A stretch of DNA of 64,000 nt from Micrococcaceae bacterium Sec5.8 (GTDB lineage: Bacteria > Actinomycetota > Actinomycetes > Actinomycetales > Micrococcaceae), in assembly GCA_039636775.1 (NCBI GenBank), contig CP143429.1:2418001-2482000 (forward strand), given 5' to 3'. Shown here piece after piece: positions 1-8,085 of this stretch. The notes under the pieces are model-generated. The model did not search any database. It was given only the letters and a program-made list of their open reading frames with translations, and was not told where the DNA came from. Made by a program: the position numbers and the translations under genes. Within the stretch, counting starts at the first letter, position 1. Every line of letters starts with the position of its first letter.

Positions 1-6
1 GACGGG

Positions 7-882
7 TTAGCGGACGGTGACGCGGATCCGGTTGCGCCACGGATCCTCGAAGCGCAGTTCGGCGCCGGTCTGGTGGGACTGGACGGCGGCGGTCTTGAGC
101 CGGTCTGCGAGGGCTCCGACGTCGTCGCCGGAGGGTACTTCGATCAGCACTTCGCCCAGGCCCAGGGTGTCGCGGCGGGGTCCGGCTCCGCGGCTGTTCC
201 ACACGTTCATGGCCATGTGGTGGTGGTAGCCGCCCGCGGAGACGAAGAGGGCCTGCCCGTGCCAGCCGGCGGTCTTCTCGAAGCCCAGGGTTCCCACATA
301 AAAGCTTTGCGCGGACTGCACATCGCCCACCTGGAGATGGACATGCCCGACGCCGGCGGCCGCCTCGCGCTGGCCGGCCAGCGACGCTTCGGTGAGGTGC
401 TGCTCCAGGTACCGCTGCGGCGGCAGGGCGAGGCTGTCCATCACCACGGTCTTGCCGTCCCAGGACCAGGCATCGCGGGGCCGGTCCCAGTACAGCTCGA
501 TGCCGTTGCCCTCCGGGTCGTTGAAGTAGAAGGCCTCGCTGACGAGGTGGTCTGCACTGCCGGTGAAGGACTGAGGCTCAAACTGGGCAGCGGAGGCGAC
601 GGTCGCGGCCAGTGCGGACTGGTCCTCGAACAGCAGGGCGGTGTGGAAGAGGCCGGCCTCGCCGCGGGCAGGAACGTTGAGTCCGGGTGCCGGGGCGAGG
701 TGTACCAGCGGCTTCTGCTGGCGTCCGAGGTAGAGGCCGCCGTCCTGCTCGGCCACAATCTCCAGGCCCAGGGCACGCTGGTAGTAGTCGGTCATGACCT
801 TCATGTCGCCAACTTTGAGCATCACGGTGCCCATGGTGAGTTCGGCGGGAAGGAGATCCTGGATGCTGGTTTCTGCGCTCAT
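7..882 (-). CDS. VOC-superfamily protein (CatE-like, two glyoxalase-fold modules)
   Basis: A 291-residue cytosolic protein with two vicinal-oxygen-chelate modules, about residues 17-132 and 175-288. The first ends in GNGIELYWDRP, the usual position of the metal-ligand Glu; the second has GVGHVHLQVGD and GYHHHMAMNVW, typical of CatE-like ring-cleavage dioxygenase relatives. The family binds a divalent metal and acts on catechols or other small molecules; the substrate cannot be told from sequence. ATG start. The next gene downstream is outside the window. A long open frame on the opposite strand is a shadow of GC-rich codon use. Confidence 0.88.
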   Translation of the reverse strand: MSAETSIQDLLPAELTMGTVMLKVGDMKVMTDYYQRALGLEIVAEQDGGLYLGRQQKPLVHLAPAPGLNVPARGEAGLFHTALLFEDQSALAATVASAAQFEPQSFTGSADHLVSEAFYFNDPEGNGIELYWDRPRDAWSWDGKTVVMDSLALPPQRYLEQHLTEASLAGQREAAAGVGHVHLQVGDVQSAQSFYVGTLGFEKTAGWHGQALFVSAGGYHHHMAMNVWNSRGAGPRRDTLGLGEVLIEVPSGDDVGALADRLKTAAVQSHQTGAELRFEDPWRNRIRVTVR

Positions 883-983
883 ATGCTCACTCCGGTGCTT
901 GAACGGCCACCGACCTTCGATGACCTTACCTAGAGCTAAATTACTTGAAGCTTCAATTTATTCCTCATGGTCAGGCGCTGTGG

Positions 984-2066
984 CTAAAACACCGGCTCTC
1001 CGCGCAGCACGATGTGCTTCAGGGCCTGCAGGGTGGCCAGGTTTCTGCGCGGGTCCTCGGCGCAGACCAGGACGTCTGCGCCGGCGCCTTCGGCGATCGC
1101 CTGGGCCCCCAGCCACTCCCGGGCAGCCCAGGCGCCGGCGTTGAGGGCAGCTGCGGCGGGGAGCCCGGCCGCGTGCAGCGCCTGCAGCTCATCGACGATG
1201 CGGCCATGCCGGATGACACTGCCGGCGTCGGTTCCGGCATAGATCGTCACGCCGGCGTCGAACGCTTCCAGGACCCGTTCCGCCCGGCGCTCCCAGAGTG
1301 ACAGCATGTGCGCGGCGTACCGGGGGAACTTTGCTCCTGCCTGGGCAGCAATGTCAGGGAAAGTGGCGATGTTGATCAGCGTGGGAACAATCGGCACGCC
1401 TTGATCGACGAAACGCGGCATATGCCGCGGGAGAAGTCCGGTCGCGTGCTCGATGCAGTCGATGCCGGCGTCGAGCATGTCATCGAGCGTGTCTTCGGCG
1501 AAGCAGTGTGCCGTAACCCGAGCGCCCTCGTCGTGGGCGGCGCTGATGGCGTCCCGCAGCACTGCGGCCGGGAAAGAGGCGGCGAGGTCACCGGCGTCAC
1601 GGTCGATCCAGTCCCCCACGAGCTTGACCCAGCCGTCGCCGTCGCGCGCCTGCTTGCGCACCGCTTCAACCAGGTCCGCCGGTTCGACCTCGACGGCGAA
1701 ACCGCGCAGGTACCGCCGCGTCCGGGCAATGTGCCGGCCGGAGCGGATGAGGCGCGGCAGGTCCTTCCGCTGCTGGACCCAGCGGGTGTCGTGGACAGCA
1801 CCGGCGTCGCGGACCAGCAGCGTGCCGGCGTTCCGGTCAGTCTCGGCCTGCTGCTCTGCGACCTCTCCGGGAACATCCCCCTCGGGACCGAGGCCGATGT
1901 GGCAGTGCGCATCGACCAGCCCCGGGATGACCCACCCGTCGAAGACGTGGTCCGGCGCCTGGTGGGGGCGCTGGAACGTCAAAGCACCGTCCACGGCCCA
2001 CAGGCCGCGGCGCTCCTGGTCCGGGCCGATGAGAACGGGGCCGCTGAATTCGATGATGCTGCTCAT
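984..2066 (-). CDS. Metal-dependent amidohydrolase family protein
   Basis: A 360-residue protein of the amidohydrolase superfamily (imidazolonepropionase/prolidase-like branch). The VDAHCHIGLG motif gives the HxH metal ligands (His54, His56); later come VTAHCFAED and IEHATG (His ligands) and AGTDAGS with the catalytic Asp. The N-terminal 50 residues form the small beta domain and the C-terminus returns to it (GADVLVCAEDPRRN). It should hydrolyse a cyclic amide or peptide-like bond in the cytosol; substrate unknown. It is separated by only about 60 bases from the alpha/beta hydrolase downstream, so the two may be cotranscribed. Confidence 0.9.
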   Translation of the reverse strand: MSSIIEFSGPVLIGPDQERRGLWAVDGALTFQRPHQAPDHVFDGWVIPGLVDAHCHIGLGPEGDVPGEVAEQQAETDRNAGTLLVRDAGAVHDTRWVQQRKDLPRLIRSGRHIARTRRYLRGFAVEVEPADLVEAVRKQARDGDGWVKLVGDWIDRDAGDLAASFPAAVLRDAISAAHDEGARVTAHCFAEDTLDDMLDAGIDCIEHATGLLPRHMPRFVDQGVPIVPTLINIATFPDIAAQAGAKFPRYAAHMLSLWERRAERVLEAFDAGVTIYAGTDAGSVIRHGRIVDELQALHAAGLPAAAALNAGAWAAREWLGAQAIAEGAGADVLVCAEDPRRNLATLQALKHIVLRGEPVF

Positions 2067-2124
2067 GCCCTACAGCCTAGGGCGCGGGCCGCACGGGCGC
2101 AGTTTTGCGCGGGCCTGACGGGCT

Positions 2125-2874
2125 TTAGGAGGCCTGGGCGTGCTGGTGCCGGCCGACGTCGGCAATGAACTCCCGGATGAGCCGGTCCCCTTCGGCGGAA
2201 TCCTGGGGCCGGTGCCCGCCCGGTGCTGTGCGGTGCACGGCGCCGGTCTCGCGCAGGTACTCCGCGATTTCCTCGTAGAGCGGTTCCCAGCCGCCGGTCA
2301 GGACCAGTGTGGGGACGCCCGGGACAATTTGCAGCGGAGCCTCCCAGGCCGGAGCCTGTAGCCGCAGGCGGCGTGCCTCGCGCTGGTCCTCTGGACTGGG
2401 AGCGCCCATCGTTGCCTGGGCGGGGGTCTGGGCCGCGGAGATCCGGCGGACGAATTCGCGGTGAAAGTCTTCATCGCTGAGGTGGCGGCGGACGTCGAAG
2501 AGTGGCTGCATCAGGGCCCGGTGGGCCGCCGTCGCGGGCAGTTCGGCGGTAAGCGAGAGGCAGGCCGGTTCCACGAGCGTCAGCGAGTGCACCAAATCAG
2601 GACGTTCGACGGCGGCCATCATCGCCGCGATGGCCCCGTGGGAGTGAGCCACCACGTGGCCCCCGGCCACCCCGCGGGCCTCGCCGGCCAGGGCGCTGAG
2701 CACGACGCCGGCGTCGACGGTGAAGTTCGTTTCCAGCGGCTCGGCAACGGGGTCGTACCCGTGGCGGCGGAGGAACAAGGCGTCATAGCGCAGCGCCAGG
2801 CCGTGTTGTTTCGGCCACGCGGCAGCACCGAAACTGCCGGCCCCGTGGACGAAAACTACGCGCTGCTTGAACAT
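2125..2874 (-). CDS. Alpha/beta hydrolase
   Basis: A 249-residue alpha/beta-hydrolase fold protein. FVHGAGSFG near the N-terminus is the oxyanion-hole region, VVAHSHGAIAAMM carries the nucleophile elbow (Ser in AHSHG), and GGHRPQDS near the C-terminus supplies the catalytic His. The acid follows LVLTGGWEPLYEE, where the usual Asp is not obvious and Glu may serve. No signal peptide, so probably cytosolic. Substrate unknown; esterase or lipase-like activity is typical of the family. It lies between ffh and the amidohydrolase, all on the minus strand. Confidence 0.88.
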   Translation of the reverse strand: MFKQRVVFVHGAGSFGAAAWPKQHGLALRYDALFLRRHGYDPVAEPLETNFTVDAGVVLSALAGEARGVAGGHVVAHSHGAIAAMMAAVERPDLVHSLTLVEPACLSLTAELPATAAHRALMQPLFDVRRHLSDEDFHREFVRRISAAQTPAQATMGAPSPEDQREARRLRLQAPAWEAPLQIVPGVPTLVLTGGWEPLYEEIAEYLRETGAVHRTAPGGHRPQDSAEGDRLIREFIADVGRHQHAQAS

Positions 2875-2932
2875 GATCCAACCCTATGGCACCGGACCCA
2901 CAATGGGCCCGCGACATATCGGCCGCGAGGGC

Positions 2933-4516
2933 CTATTTGCCGCCGCCGAGGAACTTGTCAAAGCCCTTGGGCAGATTCAGCTGGGAGGGATCGAAGTCGG
3001 CGCCCTGCTGGCCGAAGGCGGCGCCGGTCGGAAGAGCCTTGGCGCCCTCGGCCCGGCGGGCCTGGGCGTCCTTGAGTTCCTGGGCAGCCTTGGCGGGGTT
3101 GCCGGAGCGGGCCTTCTTCTTGGGCGCGCTCTTGGCGTTCTTGCGGGAGCCGCCGCCCATCCCCGGCATCCCCGGCATGCCGGGCATGCCGCCGCCGGCG
3201 GCCATCTTCTTCATCATCTTCTGGGCCTGGGCAAACCGCTCCAGCAGGCCGTTGACCTCGGAGACGTGCACACCGGAACCGCGGGCGATCCGGGCCCGGC
3301 GGGAGCCGTTGATGATCTTGGGGGCGACGCGTTCGTGCGGGGTCATGGAACGCACGATCGCCTCGACGCGGTCAATCTCGCGCTCGTCGAACTGCTCGAG
3401 CTGCTGCCGGATGTTCTGCGCTCCGGGCATCATCATGAGCATTTTCTTCATGGAGCCCATGTTGCGGATCTGCTGCATCTGGGCGAGGAAGTCGTCCAGG
3501 GTGAAATCTTCCTGGTCGGCGAACTTCTGCGCCATCCGGGCGGCTTCGTCCTTGTCCCAGGACTTCTCCGCCTGTTCGATCAGGGTGAGCACGTCACCGA
3601 GATCGAGGATGCGCGAGGCCATGCGGTCCGGGTGGAAGAGCTCGAAATCGTCCAGGCCTTCGCCGGTGGACGCGAACATCACGGGCTTGCCGGTGATGGA
3701 GGAGACCGAAAGTGCGGCACCGCCGCGGGCGTCGCCGTCGAGCTTGGAGAGCACGATGCCGGTGAAGTTGACGCCTTCATCGAAGGCCATGGCCGTGTTC
3801 ACGGCGTCCTGGCCGATCATGGCGTCCACCACGAAGAGCACCTCGTTCGGGACGATGGCGCGGCGGATCTGGCGCGCCTGCTCCATCATCTCGGCGTCAA
3901 CGCCGGTGCGGCCGGCGGTGTCCACGATCACGACGTCGTGCAGGGTGCGCTTGGCTTCCTCGACGCCGGCGCGGGCGACGGCGACCGGGTCACCGGCGGG
4001 GTGGTCCAGTTCGGTGGAGGTGGCGCCCGGGTGCGGGGCGTAGACGGGCACCCCGGCGCGCTTGCCCACCACCTGAAGCTGGGTGACGGCGTTGGGGCGC
4101 TGCAGGTCGCAGGCCACCAGCATGGGGCTGTGGCCCTGGGCCTTAAGGTACTTGGAAAGCTTGCCGGCCAGCGTGGTCTTACCGGCACCCTGGAGGCCGG
4201 CGAGCATGATGATGGTGGGGCCGGTCTTCGCGAGCCGGATCCGGCGGGTTTCACCGCCGAGGATCTCCACGAGTTCCTCGTTGACGATTTTCACGATCTG
4301 CTGGCCCGGGTTCAGCGCGGCCGAGACCTCGGCGCCGAGGGCACGCTCGCGCACCCGCGCGGTGAATTCGCGGACAACGGGGACGGCGACGTCGGCGTCC
4401 AGAAGGGCCCGCCGGATTTCGCGGACCGTGGCGTCAACGTCCGCCTCGGTCAGGCGGCCCTTGCCACGGAGATTCTTGAAGGTTGCTGTCAACCGGTCAG
4501 AGAGTGAATTGAACAC
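2933..4516 (-). CDS. ffh: Signal recognition particle GTPase Ffh
   Basis: A 527-residue Ffh (SRP54). It binds SRP RNA and signal peptides of nascent membrane proteins and docks with FtsY. Order of parts: N domain (1-85), G domain with P-loop GLQGAGKTT at about 107-115, DTAGRTG (G3) and SKLDGDARGG (G4 and closing loop), then a methionine-rich M domain (MMKKMAAGGGMPGMPGMPGM) and a basic tail. Start is GTG. Its receptor gene ftsY is about 7 kb away on the same strand. The SRP RNA gene is not in this window. Confidence 0.98.
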   Translation of the reverse strand: MFNSLSDRLTATFKNLRGKGRLTEADVDATVREIRRALLDADVAVPVVREFTARVRERALGAEVSAALNPGQQIVKIVNEELVEILGGETRRIRLAKTGPTIIMLAGLQGAGKTTLAGKLSKYLKAQGHSPMLVACDLQRPNAVTQLQVVGKRAGVPVYAPHPGATSTELDHPAGDPVAVARAGVEEAKRTLHDVVIVDTAGRTGVDAEMMEQARQIRRAIVPNEVLFVVDAMIGQDAVNTAMAFDEGVNFTGIVLSKLDGDARGGAALSVSSITGKPVMFASTGEGLDDFELFHPDRMASRILDLGDVLTLIEQAEKSWDKDEAARMAQKFADQEDFTLDDFLAQMQQIRNMGSMKKMLMMMPGAQNIRQQLEQFDEREIDRVEAIVRSMTPHERVAPKIINGSRRARIARGSGVHVSEVNGLLERFAQAQKMMKKMAAGGGMPGMPGMPGMGGGSRKNAKSAPKKKARSGNPAKAAQELKDAQARRAEGAKALPTGAAFGQQGADFDPSQLNLPKGFDKFLGGGK

Positions 4517-4668
4517 GCGCCGTGCACTTCTTTCAGTGGATCTACAGATGGCGGCCGGTCCGGCACGCCAGTGTCGCGACTGATGTTCGCCTGAACGAAC
4601 CGCCTCGACAACGGGACTCGACTATCTAGGGTACCAAGACCGGCCCATCAGATGGCATGCTGGCTTAG

Positions 4669-6057
4669 ATGACCAGCCAAACGAGTGTAAAAACTTTGCT
4701 CATCCTCGGCGCCTCGGGGGACCTCACCGGCAGGCTGCTGCTGCCCGGGCTCGCCCGGCTGGTGTCCCGGGGCCGCGCCGACGGCCTGACCCTGGTGGGC
4801 GCCGGTTCGGATGACTGGACCGCGGACCGGTGGCTCCAGCGCCTTGAGGAATCCTTTGCCGACGCCAACTCCCAGGCCGACTCGGCCGGGAAGCAGGAGC
4901 TGAAGCGGATCCGCCAATCCACCAGTTACCACCAGCTCGATGTCACCGCCGACGGGCAGCTGGCCGGGCTGCTGGCCACCCTGGACGGACCGGTGGCGGT
5001 CTACTTCGCGCTGCCGCCGCGGATCAGCCAGCTCGCCTGCGAGGCGCTGAAGCCGGACCAGGTGCCCGCCGGAACCCGCCTGGTCATGGAGAAACCGTTC
5101 GGTTCCAGCGAGGACTCGGCCCGGCACCTCAACCAGACCCTGGCCGCCCTGGTCCCGGAGGACCACATCCACCGGGTGGACCACTTCCTGGGCAAAGCGA
5201 CAGTCCTGAACATTCTGGGGCTGCGCTTCGCCAACACCTTCCTGGAGCCGGTCTGGAACCGCCGGTACGTGGAAAAGGTGGAGATTGTCTTTGACGAGGA
5301 CCTGGCGCTGGAGGGGCGGGCCCGGTATTACGACGGCGCCGGCGCCCTCCGCGACATGATCCAAAGCCACCTGCTGCAGATCATGGCCCTGATGGCGATC
5401 GAGCCTCCGGCCTCGGTGGATGAGCGGGACCTCCGCGACGCCGTAGCCACGGTGCTGCGGGCCAGCAGCATCAAGGCGCCCTTTGCCAAGAGCACCCGCC
5501 GGGCCCGGTACACCGCCGGAACGGCGGACGGCAGGGAGGTTCCGGACTATGCCAGGGAGGACGGCGTCGACGCGTCCCGGGGAACCGAGACCCTGGCCGA
5601 GGTTGAAGTGGAGATCGACAACTGGCGGTGGCAGGGGGTGCCGTTCATCCTTCGGTCCGGCAAGGCCCTGGCCAACACCCGCAAGGAAGCGGTGGTGACC
5701 TTCCGGCCGGTGCCGCACCTGCCGAAGGGTTTCACCGGGGTGGACGCCCCCAACCAGTTGCGGATCGGCTTCGGCCCGGACACGCTGCAGTTCGACGTCG
5801 ATGTCAACGGACCCGGCGACGTCCTCAGCCTGGACCGCGCCACGCTGGGGGCGGAACTCAGCGCCTCGGCGCTGCTGCCGTACGGGGAAGTCCTGGAAGG
5901 CGTCCTGGCCGGCGATCCCCTGCTCTCGGTCCGCGCCGATACCGCCGAGGACTGCTGGCGGATCCTGGAACCGGTCCTCAAGGCCTGGGGTCGGGGCAGC
6001 GCACCGTTGGAGGAATACGCGGCCGGAAGCGACGGTCCGGAGGGCTGGCCGGCCTGA
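4669..6057 (+). CDS. zwf: Glucose-6-phosphate 1-dehydrogenase family protein
   Basis: A 462-residue NADP-dependent glucose-6-phosphate dehydrogenase, the entry step of the oxidative pentose phosphate pathway. GASGDLTGRLLLPGL is the N-terminal nucleotide-binding loop, VMEKPFG and RVDHFLGKATV are the substrate-binding segments, and ARYYDGAGALRDMIQ is typical of the C-terminal domain. It is somewhat short for the family (usually about 480-515), and its active-site signature differs from the usual DHYLGK[EQK]: Tyr is Phe and the last position is Ala. This may be a second, divergent paralog. Divergent from ffh; no clear ribosome-binding site precedes the ATG. A strong terminator follows. Confidence 0.88.
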   Translation: MTSQTSVKTLLILGASGDLTGRLLLPGLARLVSRGRADGLTLVGAGSDDWTADRWLQRLEESFADANSQADSAGKQELKRIRQSTSYHQLDVTADGQLAGLLATLDGPVAVYFALPPRISQLACEALKPDQVPAGTRLVMEKPFGSSEDSARHLNQTLAALVPEDHIHRVDHFLGKATVLNILGLRFANTFLEPVWNRRYVEKVEIVFDEDLALEGRARYYDGAGALRDMIQSHLLQIMALMAIEPPASVDERDLRDAVATVLRASSIKAPFAKSTRRARYTAGTADGREVPDYAREDGVDASRGTETLAEVEVEIDNWRWQGVPFILRSGKALANTRKEAVVTFRPVPHLPKGFTGVDAPNQLRIGFGPDTLQFDVDVNGPGDVLSLDRATLGAELSASALLPYGEVLEGVLAGDPLLSVRADTAEDCWRILEPVLKAWGRGSAPLEEYAAGSDGPEGWPA

Positions 6058-6066
6058 GCAAAACGT

Positions 6067-6110
6067 AGGGCGGGCCGGGAACCTTTCCAGGTTCCCGGCC
6101 CGCCCTCTTT
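6067..6110 (+). terminator. Strong hairpin terminator after zwf (probably bidirectional)
   Basis: A perfect 18-bp GC-rich stem (6067-6084 pairing with 6089-6106) with a 4-base loop and a short T-run, in the 79-base gap between the convergent zwf and glnK genes. Position and symmetry suggest it ends both transcripts. Confidence 0.85.
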
Positions 6111-6136
6111 GTGCGACTGCTTTGTGGGACTGCCCG

Positions 6137-6475
6137 CTAAATGGCGGCTGAGCCGCGTTCCCCGGTGCGGACCCGCACCGCTTCGAACACGTCCATCGTC
6201 CAGACCTTGCCGTCACCGGCGCGGCCGGTGTTCGAGCTGGCGATGATGACATCGAGGATGTCGTCTGCCTGTTCGTCGGTGGCCAGGACCTCAACCCGGA
6301 TCTTTGGCAGCAGGTCCACGTTGTACTCGGCGCCGCGGTACACCTCGGTGTAGCCGCGCTGCCGGCCGTAACCGCTGGCCGCGCTGACGGTCAGGCCCTG
6401 TACGCCGTAGGCTTCAAGTCCTTCGCGGATGGTGTCGAGCTTTTCAGGCCGGACGATTGCTGTGATGAGTTTCAT
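6137..6475 (-). CDS. glnK: Nitrogen regulatory protein PII
   Basis: A 112-residue PII trimer subunit that senses 2-oxoglutarate and ATP/ADP and gates the ammonium channel. The T-loop reads RGYTEVYRGAEY with Tyr51, the residue adenylylated in actinobacteria, and the B-loop is TGRAGDGKVW. Its ATG overlaps the amtB stop by four bases, the usual amtB-glnK pair. In Corynebacterium and many relatives glnD follows; here the convergent zwf gene is found instead. Confidence 0.97.
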   Translation of the reverse strand: MKLITAIVRPEKLDTIREGLEAYGVQGLTVSAASGYGRQRGYTEVYRGAEYNVDLLPKIRVEVLATDEQADDILDVIIASSNTGRAGDGKVWTMDVFEAVRVRTGERGSAAI

Positions 6476-7836
6476 GCTTCGACACTTTCCTTACCTGCTG
6501 CTGCGGACTTCTTGCCGTTGGACGCCGGGTCCACCGCTCCGGCCGGGGCCGCTGCGGCCTGGGCCTTGCCGGTGATGAGCTCGTGCAGCGGGGTGAAGCT
6601 TCCACCGTGGCCGCCGACGCCGAACTCGTAGGCGGTCTCGGCGTGCAGGCTCAGGTCCACGCCCACCACTTCCTGCTCCGGGGAAACCCGGAACCCCATG
6701 GTCTTGTGGATGGCCAGGGCGATGATCGAGGTCAGCACCGCTGAGTAGGCGATGGCGATGCCGGCCACTGCGAGCTGGGCCCACAGCTGGGTGAAGCCGC
6801 CGCCGTAGAAGAGGCCGCCGCCCACGCCTTCGACCGGGAGGGCGATGAAGCCCAGGGCCACGGTGCCGATGATGCCCGAGACGAGGTGGACACCCACGAC
6901 GTCGAGTGAGTCGTCAAAGCCCCAGCGGAACTTCAGGCCGACGGCGAGGGATGAGGCCACACCGGCCACGACGCCGAGGCACAGGGCGCCGATCGGGCTG
7001 ACGTTGGCGCAGGCCGGGGTGATGGCGACGAGGCCGGCGACCACACCGGAGGCGGCACCGAGCGAGGTCGGGTGGCCGTCACGGATGCGTTCGGTCACAA
7101 GCCAGCCGAGCATGGCCGCGGCCGGGGCGGCCAGGGTGTTGACCCAGATCAGGCCGCCCTGTTCTGCGGTGGTTGCTGCGCCGCCGTTGAAGCCGAACCA
7201 GCCGAACCAGAGGATGGCGGCACCGAGCATCACGAACGGGATGTTGTGCGGGCGGTGGTTGGGATCCTTGCCGAAGCCCTTGCGGTTGCCGATGATCAAC
7301 ACGAGCATCAGCGCGGCTACACCGGCGTTGATGTGGACCACCGTGCCGCCGGCGAAGTCAATCGCCGGGCCCAGGGCCTTGCCGATTGCGCCCTCCGGGC
7401 CGAACAGCCCGCCACCCCAGACCATGTAGGCCAACGGGCAGTACACCAGGGTGACCCAGACCGGAACGAACACGGACCAGGCGCCGAACTTGGCCCGGTC
7501 GGCGATGGCGCCGCTGATCAGGGCGACGGTGATGATGGCGAAGGTGGCCGCGTACCCAACCTTGATCAGTCCGTCAGGAGTGTCGATGCCCTCCAGCCCG
7601 AAGGTGGCGAACGGGTTGCCCACTATCTGCAGGAAGCCCTCACCGGAGCTCATCGAAGCACCCCACAGCACCCAGACCACACCGACCATGCCGATGGAGA
7701 TGAAGCTCATCATCATCATGTTCAGTGCGGCTTTGGCGCGCGTCATGCCGCCGTAGAAAAATGCGAGTCCTGGTGTCATGAACAGCACAAGTGCTGCTGC
7801 CACCATCAGCCATACGTGACCTGCGGTAAGTTCCAT
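6472..7836 (-). CDS. amtB: Ammonium transporter
   Basis: A 454-residue Amt/Rh channel with about 11 membrane helices. Asp160 and the twin pore histidines His168 (VVHINAGVAAL) and His317 (DVVGVHLVSG) are present, as is FGWFGFNGG. The C-terminal tail (after about residue 385) is the PII-binding region and ends in an Ala-rich stretch. It should import ammonium under nitrogen limitation under control of GlnK. A GlnR-like box lies about 170-195 bases upstream, supporting nitrogen-responsive control. Confidence 0.97.
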   Translation of the reverse strand: MELTAGHVWLMVAAALVLFMTPGLAFFYGGMTRAKAALNMMMMSFISIGMVGVVWVLWGASMSSGEGFLQIVGNPFATFGLEGIDTPDGLIKVGYAATFAIITVALISGAIADRAKFGAWSVFVPVWVTLVYCPLAYMVWGGGLFGPEGAIGKALGPAIDFAGGTVVHINAGVAALMLVLIIGNRKGFGKDPNHRPHNIPFVMLGAAILWFGWFGFNGGAATTAEQGGLIWVNTLAAPAAAMLGWLVTERIRDGHPTSLGAASGVVAGLVAITPACANVSPIGALCLGVVAGVASSLAVGLKFRWGFDDSLDVVGVHLVSGIIGTVALGFIALPVEGVGGGLFYGGGFTQLWAQLAVAGIAIAYSAVLTSIIALAIHKTMGFRVSPEQEVVGVDLSLHAETAYEFGVGGHGGSFTPLHELITGKAQAAAAPAGAVDPASNGKKSAAAGKESVEA

Positions 7837-8004
7837 GGTGCACGTCCTCCTTGCTTGGATGCGATCGGAAAGTTGTTGTTGCGGAGTCTTCTGCGTGCCT
7901 CAACGCGGTTTGCGTTCTAAGAAGATTTTGTCGGTGGCGTGTTTCGCCGGCGGAGGATTTAGATTGCCGGGGTGTTACAAGAACCTCCCGGAAGTAAATG
8001 GTGC

Positions 8005-8031
8005 AATTCCTTCTTGTTACGGTTATGTTTC
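8005..8031 (-). promoter_or_regulatory. GlnR-like nitrogen-regulation operator upstream of amtB
   Basis: Read on the minus strand this site is GAAAC, six bases, GTAAC, six bases, GAATT. It matches the alternating a- and b-boxes with 6-base spacers described for actinobacterial GlnR. It lies in the intergenic region shared by amtB and the divergent MFS gene. Spacing is exact; the third half-site is imperfect. Confidence 0.55.
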
Positions 8032-8085
8032 ACGCGATCCAACACCGTGCCCTCCCCCACGCCACACCGCCAGGAAGCCACCACC

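Noticed and set aside
4648..6294. 548-codon open frame on the minus strand opposite zwf
   Set aside because: It runs through a terminator hairpin and overlaps glnK in another frame; no family likeness.
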